From Roseateles oligotrophus (GTDB lineage Bacteria; Pseudomonadota; Gammaproteobacteria; Burkholderiales; Burkholderiaceae_C), in NCBI RefSeq assembly GCF_025717515.1, contig NZ_JAJIRN010000001.1:124001-188000 (forward strand): DNA of 64,000 bases, read 5' to 3'. Below the pieces are notes generated by a model. The model worked only from the letters and a program-made list of their open reading frames with translations. It was not told the DNA's origin and did not search any database. Numbering within the stretch: the stretch's first letter is position 1; every line of letters starts with the position of its first letter. Shown one piece after another: positions 49,433 through 57,708 of the stretch. Position numbers and translations under genes: made by a program.

Positions 49433-49837
49433 ATGAAGATTGGTGACTTGGCTCAGCGCACCGGGATGGCGGCGTCGGCGATTCGGTTTTATGAATCCAG
49501 CGGCTTGCTGCCTCCGGCCAAACGGGGCGCCAATGGCTATCGGCAATATGACGACGAGACCTTGCAGCGGCTGCTGGTGATTCAGATCGCGCAGCGCTTG
49601 GGTTTCTCGCTGGAGACCTTGCGCCGCTTGGCCGGCCATCAAGGGCGCGAGATGCCGCATGATTTGGTGATGCAAAGCCTGCAAGAGCGTTTGGCCGAAA
49701 TCGATGCCATGCAAAAAACCTTGGCCTCGCAGCGGCAAGAGACCGAGACGCTGATGCAGCAGTTGCAGGCTCAATGGCAGCAAGGCCGCTGCTTGGAGCT
49801 CGGCGCCGGCGCGCCTATGGCCATGCAGGCCGGTTGA
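49433..49837 (+). CDS. MerR family transcriptional regulator
   Basis: Regulator of 134 residues. The winged helix-turn-helix fills residues 1-70: [31 protein letters not shown], then [32 protein letters not shown] coiled-coil dimer helix follows ([31 protein letters not shown]). The short C-terminus has one Cys and lacks the CxxC cluster of SoxR, so the iron-sulfur redox sensing of SoxR is not expected. It is divergent from iorA, and the SoxR-like palindrome in the iorA promoter is its likely target. Start at 49433, although the frame is open back to 49325. Confidence 0.9.
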   Translation: MKIGDLAQRTGMAASAIRFYESSGLLPPAKRGANGYRQYDDETLQRLLVIQIAQRLGFSLETLRRLAGHQGREMPHDLVMQSLQERLAEIDAMQKTLASQRQETETLMQQLQAQWQQGRCLELGAGAPMAMQAG

Positions 49838-49920
49838 CGAAGAACCAGTGTGGTGCTGCCTCCGCTCGACACAGGGCCAAATACATCGGTTTTATGTACC
49901 GCCGAGTGCGCGATGCTGCA

Positions 49921-50361
49921 TCAGTTGACCCGCAGCGGAATCGTCACCGGGCCGTCGTTCAGCAGGCTCACCTGCATATCCGCGCCGAACTCGCCGCTGG
50001 CCACCACCGGGTGCTGGCTTTGGGCATATCTGACGCAATGCTCATACAAGCGCTGGCCCGGCTCGGGCCTTGCAGCGCCGGTGAAGCTGGGCCGGTTGCC
50101 ACCGCTGCAATCGGCCGCCAAGGTGAATTGCGAAACGATCAGCAAGCCGCCGCCCACGTCCTGCAGGCTGAGGTTCATCTTGGCCGAAGCGTCGCCGAAG
50201 ATGCGCAGCTTCAAGACCTTGTTGATCAGTTTCTCGGCCTGCGCCTCGCTGTCGCCGGGCTCGGCGCAGACCAGCATCAGCAGGCCGGGACCAATCGCAC
50301 CGATGACTTGCCCGCCGACCTCAACCTGCGCATGGCGCACTCTTTGCAAAATCGCGATCAA
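49921..50361 (-). CDS. dtd: D-aminoacyl-tRNA deacylase
   Basis: Proofreading enzyme of 146 residues that removes D-amino acids (and glycine from tRNA-Ala) from charged tRNA. Family motifs are present: start MIAILQRVRHAQVEV, VSQFTLAADC in the SQxxL region, NRPSFTGAARPEPG in the cross-subunit Gly-Pro region, and FGADMQVSLLNDGPVTI. In the NxPxF loop the usual GP appears as GAA-RPEPG, as in several betaproteobacteria. Cytoplasmic homodimer. It is convergent with the MerR gene, with 83 bases between. Confidence 0.94.
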   Translation of the reverse strand: MIAILQRVRHAQVEVGGQVIGAIGPGLLMLVCAEPGDSEAQAEKLINKVLKLRIFGDASAKMNLSLQDVGGGLLIVSQFTLAADCSGGNRPSFTGAARPEPGQRLYEHCVRYAQSQHPVVASGEFGADMQVSLLNDGPVTIPLRVN

Positions 50362-50510
50362 ATCTCTTCCTTTGGTGACGGGTGACGATGCTGATTATGG
50401 TGTTCGAGCTGCGGCTGGCATTGTGGCCGCAAGCCCGAACTTCGGCGCAAGCGGCGACCTACAATCCCGCCAGATTTTGTGACCTCACCTTGTTTTTGTC
50501 TGGATCAGCC

Positions 50511-51428
50511 ATGAAGAACGAAGCCAGCTCGGCCCACAGCACCGATGTCTCCCATATCGCCCCGCGCGAAAAGGCCGAGATCCTCTCGCAGGCGCTGCCC
50601 TATATCCGCAAGTTCCATGGCAAGACCATCGTCATCAAGTACGGCGGCAATGCGATGACCGACCCGGCCTTGCAGCAAGACTTTGCCGAGGATGTGGTGC
50701 TCTTGAAGCTGGTCGGCCTGAATCCGGTGGTCGTGCATGGCGGCGGCCCGCAGATCGAGGGCGCCTTGACTCGCCTGGGCAAGAAGGGCCACTTCATCCA
50801 GGGCATGCGCGTCACCGACGAAGAAACCATGGAAGTGGTGGAGTGGGTGTTGGCCGGTCAGGTTCAGCAAGATATCGTCGGCCTGATCAATGTGGCTGGT
50901 GGCAAGGCGGTGGGCCTAACGGGCCGCGACGGCGGCATGATTCGCGCCAAGAAGCTCAAGATGCTGGACAAGGATGACCCGGCCAAAGAGCACGATATCG
51001 GCCAGGTCGGCGATATCGTCAGCATCGACCCTAGCGTGGTGAAGGCGCTGCAGGATGACCAGTTCATCCCCGTCATCAGCCCGATCGGTTTTGGCGAGCA
51101 CAACGAGAGCTACAACATCAATGCGGATGTCGTGGCCGGCAAGTTGGCCGAAGTTTTGAAGGCCGAGAAATTGGTGCTGCTGACCAATACGCCGGGGGTG
51201 CTGGACAAGGCCGGCAATCTGCTGACCGACCTGAGCGCGCGCGAGATCGACGAGTTGTTCGCCGACGGCACCTTGTCCGGCGGCATGTTGCCCAAGATTG
51301 CCTCGGCGCTGGACGCAGCCAGGAGCGGCGTCAATGCGGTCCACATCATCGATGGCCGCGTGCCGCATGCGATGCTGCTGGAGATTTTGAGCGACCAGGC
51401 TTATGGGACGATGATCCGGTCGCACTGA
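50511..51428 (+). CDS. argB: Acetylglutamate kinase
   Basis: Second step of arginine synthesis: N-acetylglutamate + ATP to N-acetylglutamyl phosphate. Protein of 305 residues. Motifs: [14 protein letters not shown], the Lys-Gly-Gly phosphate loop; [14 protein letters not shown], the substrate loop; and [16 protein letters not shown], the nucleotide region. The N-terminal helix [21 protein letters not shown] is found in arginine-inhibited hexameric forms, suggesting feedback control. Start at 50511 (MKNEASS); the frame is open to 50382 but upstream codons look non-coding. Followed 9 bases later by the HAD gene, a conserved Burkholderiales order. Confidence 0.96.
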   Translation: MKNEASSAHSTDVSHIAPREKAEILSQALPYIRKFHGKTIVIKYGGNAMTDPALQQDFAEDVVLLKLVGLNPVVVHGGGPQIEGALTRLGKKGHFIQGMRVTDEETMEVVEWVLAGQVQQDIVGLINVAGGKAVGLTGRDGGMIRAKKLKMLDKDDPAKEHDIGQVGDIVSIDPSVVKALQDDQFIPVISPIGFGEHNESYNINADVVAGKLAEVLKAEKLVLLTNTPGVLDKAGNLLTDLSAREIDELFADGTLSGGMLPKIASALDAARSGVNAVHIIDGRVPHAMLLEILSDQAYGTMIRSH

Positions 51429-51437
51429 GTCTGTCTG

Positions 51438-52136
51438 ATGCGAGGAGCATCCAAGCGGGTCTGGTTCTTCGACCTCGACAACACCCTGCATAACGCCTCG
51501 GCTCATGTGTTCGGGGCGCTCAATGTGGCGATGACCGATTACATCCAGACCCATGTCGGGGTGCCACGCGATGAAGCCAGCCGTCTGCGGGCACTCTATT
51601 GGCATCGCTACGGTGCCACGCTGCTGGGCTTGGTGCGCCACCATGGCGTGCAGCCGGCGCATTTTTTGCACCATACCCATCGCTTGGAGGGTGTCGAGCC
51701 GCTATTGCATGGCCATGCGCATGACCTGGCAGCACTCCAGCGCCTGCCGGGGCGCAAGTTTTTGTTGACCAACGCTCCGCTGGCCTACGCCCAGCGGGTG
51801 CTGGCCGTGTTGGGCATCGCGCATTGTTTCGAGGCGGTGATTGCCTTTGAGCAAATGCGCATGTTTGGCCAGTTGCGACCTAAGCCAGACATGCGCATGT
51901 TCCGCCATCTGCTGGTCGGGCTGAAGCTGCGGCCCAGCGACTGTGTGTTGGTGGAAGACACGCTGGTGCATCAAAAGGCCGCCAAGCGGGTCGGCATGCG
52001 CACGGTCTGGATGCAGCGCTGGTTGCGCCGTTCGCAAAGCAATCCACATGGCCCCGAGGCCCATGTGGGTCTGCGCCGGCGGCCGGTCTATGTCGATAGG
52101 CGCATCAACCGGCTGCTCGACTTGTTGCCGGCTTAG
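51438..52136 (+). CDS. Pyrimidine 5'-nucleotidase-like HAD hydrolase
   Basis: HAD-superfamily phosphatase of 232 residues. Motif I is FFDLDNTLHN with both Asp residues; motif II is FLLTNAP; motif III/IV is RPKPDMRMF with VLVEDTLVHQKAAKRVGM. The cap is the small helical type of the SDT1-like pyrimidine nucleotidase group. It lies between argB and slmA, the usual place in this order of bacteria. Product would be a nucleoside from UMP, CMP or a similar phosphate (inference). Confidence 0.9.
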   Translation: MRGASKRVWFFDLDNTLHNASAHVFGALNVAMTDYIQTHVGVPRDEASRLRALYWHRYGATLLGLVRHHGVQPAHFLHHTHRLEGVEPLLHGHAHDLAALQRLPGRKFLLTNAPLAYAQRVLAVLGIAHCFEAVIAFEQMRMFGQLRPKPDMRMFRHLLVGLKLRPSDCVLVEDTLVHQKAAKRVGMRTVWMQRWLRRSQSNPHGPEAHVGLRRRPVYVDRRINRLLDLLPA

Positions 52137-52301
52137 GGCGGCGGTCTGCTCGGTTCGGCATTGCCGTCGAGCGTTGACTCGCAGTGGCGCGCGGCTGTGC
52201 CAGAATCGGCCGCCGGCTGCCGTCATGGGCCGCGCGCTTTAGCAAGTTGGCACTTCAGCAATGAAGCGCTCGCATGAATCTGCGATCAACCCCAAGCCGC
52301 T

Positions 52302-52955
52302 ATGCCCATGTCCGCTTCAGAGCCCAAATTGAATCTTGTCGCAGCCGCTGTGTCCGCAAGCGCTGCGCCACCGCGCAAGCGCCCGCGGCCGGGTGAGCGC
52401 CGGGTGCAAATTCTGCAGACTCTGGCCAGCATGCTGGAGCAACCCGGTGCGGACCGTGTCACCACCGCGGCGTTGGCGGCCAAGCTGGAGGTCAGCGAGG
52501 CGGCGCTCTACCGCCACTTCGCCAGCAAGGCGCAGATGTTCGAGGGCCTGATCGAGTTCATCGAGGGCAGCATTTTCACACTCTTGAATCAAATCACCGA
52601 GCGCGACGGATCGGGCTTGCTGCAGGCGCAAAAGATTGTTTCGATGCTGCTGCAGTTCGGTGAACGCAACCCGGGCATGACACGCGTGATGGTCGGTGAT
52701 GCGCTGGTTTATGAGAACGAGCGCCTGGTGTTGCGCATGAATCAGTTTTTTGATCGGGTCGAGTCTTCGCTGCGCCAAGTGCTGCGCAACGCGGCGGAAG
52801 CGAATGGCTCCAGCACGCCGACGGTTGACGCGAATGCGCAGGCCTCGGTCTTGGTCAGCTTCATCGTCGGTCGCCTGCAGCGTTATGCGCGCAGTGGCTT
52901 CAAGCGCAGCCCGATCGAGCAGCTTGATTCGGCCTTGCGCATGTTGCTGGGCTGA
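52302..52955 (+). CDS. slmA: Nucleoid occlusion factor SlmA
   Basis: TetR-fold protein of 217 residues that binds specific DNA sites and blocks FtsZ ring assembly over the nucleoid. The helix-turn-helix reads RVQILQTLASMLEQPGADRVTTAALAAKLEVSEAALYRHFASKAQM. The C-terminal part is the SlmA-specific dimer and FtsZ-binding region (FEGLIEFIEGSIFTLLNQI, LLQFGERNPGMTRVMVGDAL). The N-terminus carries an Ala-rich and basic extension (RKRPRPGERR). It starts 165 bases after the HAD gene and may have its own promoter. Confidence 0.93.
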   Translation: MPMSASEPKLNLVAAAVSASAAPPRKRPRPGERRVQILQTLASMLEQPGADRVTTAALAAKLEVSEAALYRHFASKAQMFEGLIEFIEGSIFTLLNQITERDGSGLLQAQKIVSMLLQFGERNPGMTRVMVGDALVYENERLVLRMNQFFDRVESSLRQVLRNAAEANGSSTPTVDANAQASVLVSFIVGRLQRYARSGFKRSPIEQLDSALRMLLG

Positions 52956-52997
52956 AGCTCACCGCTACACTGGCCAGCCCCTTAAAGCGCGCTGACC

Positions 52998-53936
52998 ATG
53001 GTTGATCCCGTACAAGTTTCCCTGCAGGGTTTTCTGCAACGTGCCGAGGCCTTGCTGGCTCGCGTTGAGACCTTGCTGCCGCCTGTCTTGGCCGCGCCCG
53101 ACTGGCAGGCCGCAGCGGCCTTCAGGTATCGGCGCCGGCGCGGTGTGCCGGTGCTGGAGGCGGTGCGCCACGCGGCCACGATACGCCTGAGCGACTTGCT
53201 TGAGGTTGAGCCTCAGAAGCAGCGTCTGCTGCAGAACACCGAGCAGTTTGTTTCCGGCCGTTTGGCGAATAACGTGCTCTTGACCGGCGCACGCGGCACC
53301 GGCAAGAGCTCGCTGATCAAGGCCTGCTTGAATGAATTTGCCCCGCGCGGACTGCGTCTGATCGAGGTCGACAAGGCCGATCTGGTCGACCTTCCCGATC
53401 TGGTCGACCTGGTGGCGGAACGGCCCGAACGTTTTGTGATCTTCTGTGATGACCTGAGCTTTGATGAAGGTGAACTCGGCTACAAGGCCTTGAAGTCGAT
53501 GTTGGACGGCTCGGTCGCAGCGGCCACCGACAACGTGTTGATCTACGCCACCAGCAACCGACGCCACCTCTTGCCCGAGCAGATGAAGGACAACCTGTCC
53601 TATACGCACCAGCCCGATGGCGAGGTTCATCCGGGTGAGGCGATCGAGGAAAAGATTTCTCTGTCCGAGCGCTTTGGCCTGTGGTTGAGTTTTTACCCCT
53701 TCAGCCAAAACGAATACTTGGCCATCGCCGCTCAATGGTTGCGTTACTTTGAGGTGGCGGAGGACACCATTGCTGCGGCGCGTCAGCCGGCCCTGGTCTG
53801 GGCGCTGGAACGCGGTTCGCGTTCGGGCCGGGTCGCCTATCAGTTCGCGCGCGACTTGGCCGGGCGTGGCGGCCTGGAGGCAATGCCGCCCGTGGTGACC
53901 GACAGCGTGCCACCAACCGGACTCGATCATGTCTGA
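52998..53936 (+). CDS. DUF815 family AAA-type ATP-binding protein
   Basis: Predicted cytoplasmic ATPase of 312 residues. Walker A is TGARGTGKSS (about residues 96-105) and Walker B is VIFCDDLSFDE; sensor-like YATSNRRHLLPEQM follows. This matches the DUF815 group, which has no firm function. The family sits next to a MutT-type NUDIX gene in many Burkholderiales, as here, where the genes overlap by eight bases. No membrane segment is seen. Confidence 0.9.
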   Translation: MVDPVQVSLQGFLQRAEALLARVETLLPPVLAAPDWQAAAAFRYRRRRGVPVLEAVRHAATIRLSDLLEVEPQKQRLLQNTEQFVSGRLANNVLLTGARGTGKSSLIKACLNEFAPRGLRLIEVDKADLVDLPDLVDLVAERPERFVIFCDDLSFDEGELGYKALKSMLDGSVAAATDNVLIYATSNRRHLLPEQMKDNLSYTHQPDGEVHPGEAIEEKISLSERFGLWLSFYPFSQNEYLAIAAQWLRYFEVAEDTIAAARQPALVWALERGSRSGRVAYQFARDLAGRGGLEAMPPVVTDSVPPTGLDHV

Positions 53937-54384
53937 GTTGGGGGGAGCCGAACGGGTGCCGGTCGATGTGGCCGTGGGTGTGCTGGTCGAGCGTGATGGG
54001 GAGGGGCGTGAAGCTCGTTTTTTGCTCACCAGTCGGCCGGTCGGTAAGGTCTACGCCGGTTACTGGGAATTCCCCGGCGGCAAGCTGGAGGCCGGCGAGA
54101 CGGTAGAGCAGGCCTTGAGGCGTGAGTTGCAAGAGGAACTCGGCATTACGATTGCCGCAGTTCACCCCTGGCAGGAGCTGGTGATGGACTATCCGCACGC
54201 TCGGGTTCGCCTGCACTTCTGCAAGGTCTTCGAGTGGAGCGGTGAGTTCGAAATGCGCGAGCAGCAGGCGATGGCCTGGCAGAGCCTGCCGGTGCAGATG
54301 CAGCCGGTCTTGCCGGGCACGATTCCGGTGCTGGATTGGTTCGCGGCCGAGCGGGCATTCGTGGGTCCAACCCATCTGGCCTGA
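53929..54384 (+). CDS. NUDIX hydrolase, MutT-type
   Basis: Hydrolase of 151 residues. The Nudix box reads [23 protein letters not shown], matching Gx5Ex7REUxEExGU with all key residues. WEFPGG and the C-terminal [22 protein letters not shown] fit MutT/8-oxo-dGTPase relatives. In Burkholderiales a similar gene accompanies DUF815. The likely job is cleaning the nucleotide pool of 8-oxo-dGTP, although the substrate is not proven by sequence alone. Confidence 0.9.
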   Translation: MSELGGAERVPVDVAVGVLVERDGEGREARFLLTSRPVGKVYAGYWEFPGGKLEAGETVEQALRRELQEELGITIAAVHPWQELVMDYPHARVRLHFCKVFEWSGEFEMREQQAMAWQSLPVQMQPVLPGTIPVLDWFAAERAFVGPTHLA

Positions 54385-54416
54385 TGGCCATGCGGGTCGC
54401 CACTACACTGAGGCCT

Positions 54417-54824
54417 ATGAACTGGTTGGATCAAATCAAATGGGACGCGGACGGCCTGGTGCCGGTGATCGCGCAAGAGCAAAGCAGCGGCGACGTCGTC
54501 ATGTTTGCCTGGATGAACCGGGCGGCCTTGGCGCGCACCCAGGAGCTTGGCGAGGCTGTGTATTGGAGCCGTTCCAGGGCCAAGCTTTGGCACAAGGGCG
54601 AAGAGTCCGGTCATACGCAGACGGTGCACGAGATGCGGCTGGACTGCGACAACGATGTCTTGCTCTTGAAGATTACTCAGAACGGCCAAAGTCCAGGCAC
54701 TCCAGGCATTGCTTGCCACACCGGGCGGCACTCCTGCTTTTATCAACGGTTGGAGCAAGGCGACGGGCTTGATTGGCAAGCGGTCGAGCCGGTGCTGAAA
54801 GATCCCGGTCAAATCTACAAGTGA
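54417..54824 (+). CDS. hisI: Phosphoribosyl-AMP cyclohydrolase
   Basis: Third step of histidine synthesis. Stand-alone HisI of 135 residues. Motifs: [35 protein letters not shown], and the zinc-binding [10 protein letters not shown] with [10 protein letters not shown]. The start at 54417 ([10 protein letters not shown]) is used; an overlapping frame to 54336 lies inside the NUDIX gene. Followed at once by hisE: the stop TGA is directly next to the hisE ATG. The rest of the his pathway is not in the window. Confidence 0.95.
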   Translation: MNWLDQIKWDADGLVPVIAQEQSSGDVVMFAWMNRAALARTQELGEAVYWSRSRAKLWHKGEESGHTQTVHEMRLDCDNDVLLLKITQNGQSPGTPGIACHTGRHSCFYQRLEQGDGLDWQAVEPVLKDPGQIYK

Positions 54825-55205
54825 ATGATGCAAATGACTGAGTCAACTAGTCCGGGCAATGACACCTTGGCCCGCATTGCGGCCGTGATCGAATCACGCA
54901 AGCCCAGCCATGGCGGCGACCCGGCCACCAGCTATGTGGCCAAGTTGTTCGACAAAGGCTTGGACTCGATCTTGAAGAAGATCGGCGAAGAGGCCACCGA
55001 GACGGTCATGGCGGCCAAGGATGGGGACGCGCAGAAAGTTGTCTACGAGGTGGCCGATTTATGGTTCCACTCCATCATCGCTTTGAGCCATTTCGGATTG
55101 AAGCCCGAACAGGTGCTGGCCGAATTGGCCCGCCGCGAGGGTTTGTCGGGTTTGCAGGAATTTGCCCAGCGCGGCAAAGCACAAGAGGATGAACCCAATG
55201 ACTGA
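54825..55205 (+). CDS. hisE: Phosphoribosyl-ATP diphosphatase
   Basis: Second step of histidine synthesis. HisE of 126 residues with the MazG-like helical core: [52 protein letters not shown], including the EEATE metal site, then [19 protein letters not shown] codons at 54825, 54828 and 54834 are all possible starts. The last bases overlap the next gene by eight. Confidence 0.95.
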   Translation: MMQMTESTSPGNDTLARIAAVIESRKPSHGGDPATSYVAKLFDKGLDSILKKIGEEATETVMAAKDGDAQKVVYEVADLWFHSIIALSHFGLKPEQVLAELARREGLSGLQEFAQRGKAQEDEPND

Positions 55206-55599
55206 TGCAAATGCGCTGATCGAGCCGAACCAGTTGCTGGATGCCGAGCGCGAGCGCAGTCTGCGTACCGTGGGTGTGGTGAGTTACTTGCTGCATGGCG
55301 TGGTGGCCATAGCCGCGGTGCTGCCAGGCGTGCAGGCCAGCGTGTTTTTGCTGCTGGTGGCCGTGTTGATCGATCTGATCAAACGCGATGAGGCCAGGGC
55401 CAGTTGGCAGGAATCGCATTTCAGTTGGCGCCTGCGAAGCGTGGCTTGGGCCGGGGCGCTGTATCTGTTGACCAGTCCCTTGTTCTTGCTGTTGTATGTG
55501 CCGGGCATGATCGCCTGGGCGCTGGTGTCGATCTGGTTCCTCTACCGCGTCGTGCGCGGTTGGGCCGCGATGAGCGCCGGCCGGCCCATGCCACGCTGA
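55198..55599 (+). CDS. DUF4870-like small membrane protein
   Basis: Membrane protein of 133 residues starting at 55198 ([11 protein letters not shown]), with 55189 as an alternative. Three to four hydrophobic segments: [33 protein letters not shown] and [29 protein letters not shown]. Charged loop [20 protein letters not shown]. Such a gene is found between hisE and the HIT gene in many Burkholderiales. Function unknown. Confidence 0.85.
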   Translation: MTDANALIEPNQLLDAERERSLRTVGVVSYLLHGVVAIAAVLPGVQASVFLLLVAVLIDLIKRDEARASWQESHFSWRLRSVAWAGALYLLTSPLFLLLYVPGMIAWALVSIWFLYRVVRGWAAMSAGRPMPR

Positions 55600-55647
55600 G
55601 TCGATTCGCCTTTGCCTGGTTTGTGAAACTTTGCTTTGAGTCTTTTT

Positions 55648-55995
55648 ATGTCACACGACCCCGATTGCCTGTTCTGCAAAATCGTCGCCGGCCAGATTCC
55701 CAGCCGCAAGGCCTATGAGGATGAGTTGGTGCTGGCCTTTCATGACATTCACCCTTGGGCGCCGGTGCATGTGCTGATCGTGCCCAAGCAGCACATCGCG
55801 ATGATGAGCGAATTGGGCGATGAGCATGTGCAGTTGCTGGGTCATATGTCGGTGTTGGCGCCCAAATTGATGCGCGACTTGGGGGTGACGAATGGCTTTC
55901 GTACCGTCATCAACACCGGCCCGGACGGCGGGCAGGAGGTGTACCACCTGCATATGCATGTGATGGGTGGCCCAAGGCCCTGGTTGAAGGGCTAA
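55648..55995 (+). CDS. HIT family protein (histidine triad nucleotide-binding, HinT-like)
   Basis: Nucleotide hydrolase of 115 residues. CLFCKIVAGQIPSRKAYEDE opens the HINT fold. The active site is the histidine triad HLHMHVMGG near residue 103. GRTVINTG-like segment reads FRTVINTGPDGGQEVYH. HinT enzymes cleave AMP-lysine or other phosphoramidates. The ATG at 55648 (MSHDPD) is used; a TTG at 55636 is in frame. Confidence 0.93.
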   Translation: MSHDPDCLFCKIVAGQIPSRKAYEDELVLAFHDIHPWAPVHVLIVPKQHIAMMSELGDEHVQLLGHMSVLAPKLMRDLGVTNGFRTVINTGPDGGQEVYHLHMHVMGGPRPWLKG

Positions 55996-56007
55996 AAACC
56001 TTGATCT

Positions 56008-56047
56008 ATGACAGTGTCATGTGTCGGCCTGCGCGAATTGTCATGTG
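56008..56047. promoter_or_regulatory. Palindrome and direct repeat upstream of tatA
   Basis: ATGACA-G-TGTCAT at 56008-56020 is a perfect 13-base palindrome. TGTCATGTG occurs twice, at 56015 and 56039, 24 bases apart. They lie in the 92-bp gap before tatA. Possible operator; no known regulator is implied. Confidence 0.3.
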
Positions 56048-56087
56048 GCCCAACTAGAATGCCGAGATTGTTTGTAGGAGATAAATA

Positions 56088-56354
56088 ATGGGTTCGTTGA
56101 GTATTTGGCACTGGCTGATTGTGCTGGTGATCGTTGTGCTGGTCTTTGGCACCAAGAAGCTCAAGAACATCGGTAGCGATCTTGGTGGCGCCGTCAAGGG
56201 CTTCAAGGACGGCATGAAGGAGGGCGGCAGCAGTGCTGATGCTGCGGCGCCGGCTGCACCGGCTCAGCAGGTCAGCAACAGCCAAAACAGCCAAAACAGC
56301 CAAAAGGCGAGCGACAGCAACACCGTCGACGTCGAGGCCAAGACCAAGTCCTGA
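56088..56354 (+). CDS. tatA: Sec-independent protein translocase subunit TatA
   Basis: Twin-arginine translocase pore-forming subunit of 88 residues. [20 protein letters not shown] is the single membrane helix, then [25 protein letters not shown], the amphipathic helix with the conserved FG hinge. The C-terminal tail is polar and includes an NSQ repeat ([10 protein letters not shown]) coded by three copies of a 9-base unit. A TAGGAG ribosome-binding site precedes the ATG. First gene of tatA-tatB-tatC. The Tat-dependent IorB in this window is a likely client. Confidence 0.95.
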   Translation: MGSLSIWHWLIVLVIVVLVFGTKKLKNIGSDLGGAVKGFKDGMKEGGSSADAAAPAAPAQQVSNSQNSQNSQKASDSNTVDVEAKTKS

Positions 56355-56376
56355 TTGACGGCCGGTCTGACGCTGC

Positions 56377-56889
56377 ATGATTGATTTTGGATTTGACAAG
56401 CTGGCGCTGATTGGCGCGGTGGCCTTGGTCGTGATTGGCCCCGAGCGGCTGCCTCGAGTGGCGCGCACCGTCGGTCACCTGATCGGCAAGGCGCAGCGCT
56501 ATGTGTCTGACGTCAAGGCCGAGGTGAGTCGCTCGATGGAGCTCGAAGAGCTCAAGAAAATGAAGACCGAGATGGAGGCTGCGGCGCGTGACGTTGGGCA
56601 AACCGTCCAGCAAGAAGTCAATAGCGCCGGTCAGGCCTTTGAGCAGACTTGGTCCGATGTCAGTTCCAACAGCATTGGCGGCCTGGGCGATATTGGCGAT
56701 ATGGGCGGGCAGCATGGCTATGACAACAATTCTTTTGGCTCGTCTGCTTATCGGCGGCCGAAGAAGAATTGGCGTTTGAAGCGCGGTGCCACGCCGCAGT
56801 GGTACAAGCAGCAGCAAGGTGTGCGCCGCCATGCGCAGTCCGGCGCCGCCCGCGTCGCGCGCTTTCGCCCCGTTCGGCCCAATATCTAA
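56377..56889 (+). CDS. tatB: Sec-independent protein translocase subunit TatB
   Basis: Tat receptor component of 170 residues. [33 protein letters not shown] is the membrane helix with the conserved GPERLP hinge. It is followed by a long amphipathic and charged helix ([21 protein letters not shown]). The C-terminal ~75 residues are Gly/Ser-rich and then strongly basic ([33 protein letters not shown]), longer and more basic than in E. coli. Confidence 0.94.
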   Translation: MIDFGFDKLALIGAVALVVIGPERLPRVARTVGHLIGKAQRYVSDVKAEVSRSMELEELKKMKTEMEAAARDVGQTVQQEVNSAGQAFEQTWSDVSSNSIGGLGDIGDMGGQHGYDNNSFGSSAYRRPKKNWRLKRGATPQWYKQQQGVRRHAQSGAARVARFRPVRPNI

Positions 56890-56924
56890 CGTTGAATCCA
56901 GCCTGAGCGCTACGCCCCCACCGC

Positions 56925-57704
56925 ATGAGCAATGACGCCAAGCCCGACGATGAACTCGCCGGCACAGAACAGCCTTTCGTCTCCCATCTGATCGAGTTGC
57001 GTGACCGCTTGGTGCGCGCTTCGATCGCGGTGGCGGTCGCCTTTGGCGTGCTGGCATTTTTCCCCGGGCCTTCGGCCTTGTACGACATGCTTGCCGCGCC
57101 GCTGGTGGCACAACTGCCGGCCGGCTCGACGCTGATTGCCACCAATGTGATCTCGCCCTTCTTGGTGCCATTGAAGATCACCTTGATGGCGGCCTTCTTG
57201 ATCGCTCTGCCGGTGGTTTTGTACCAGGTCTGGGCCTTTGTGGCGCCGGGGCTTTACTCGCATGAAAAGCGTTTGGTGCTGCCTTTGGTGTTCTCCAGCA
57301 CCTTGCTGTTCTTCGTCGGCGTGGCCTTCAGCTATTTCTTCGTGTTCGGGCAGGTCTTCAAGTTCATTCAAAGCTTCGCGCCCAAAAGCATTACCGCAGC
57401 GCCCGACATCGAGGCCTATCTGAGCTTTGTGATGTCGATGTTTATTGCCTTTGGCGCGGCCTTTGAGGTGCCCGTGGTGGTGGTGCTGCTGGTTCGCATG
57501 GGTTTGGTGACGGTCGAGAAGCTGCGCGAATTCCGTGGCTATTTCATCGTCTTGGCCTTCGTCATTGCGGCGGTCATCACGCCGCCCGACGTGGTGTCGC
57601 AGTTGGCGCTGGCGATTCCGATGTGTATCTTGTATGAGCTCGGCGTGTTCGCCGCCGGCTATTTCAACCGTTACTCAAAGGCGCCGGACGAAGCGGCCGG
57701 CTGA
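56925..57704 (+). CDS. tatC: Sec-independent protein translocase subunit TatC
   Basis: Twin-arginine signal receptor of 259 residues with six membrane helices. PFVSHLIELRDRLVRASIAV is the conserved N-terminal part that binds RR signals. VLYQVWAFVAPGLYSHEKR and SYFFVFGQVFKFIQSFAP follow, and the C-terminal half has FGAAFEVPVVVVLLVRMG and AVITPPDVVSQLALAIPMCILYELG, both typical of TatC. It ends four bases before the convergent protease gene. Confidence 0.96.
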   Translation: MSNDAKPDDELAGTEQPFVSHLIELRDRLVRASIAVAVAFGVLAFFPGPSALYDMLAAPLVAQLPAGSTLIATNVISPFLVPLKITLMAAFLIALPVVLYQVWAFVAPGLYSHEKRLVLPLVFSSTLLFFVGVAFSYFFVFGQVFKFIQSFAPKSITAAPDIEAYLSFVMSMFIAFGAAFEVPVVVVLLVRMGLVTVEKLREFRGYFIVLAFVIAAVITPPDVVSQLALAIPMCILYELGVFAAGYFNRYSKAPDEAAG

Positions 57705-57708
57705 GGCT

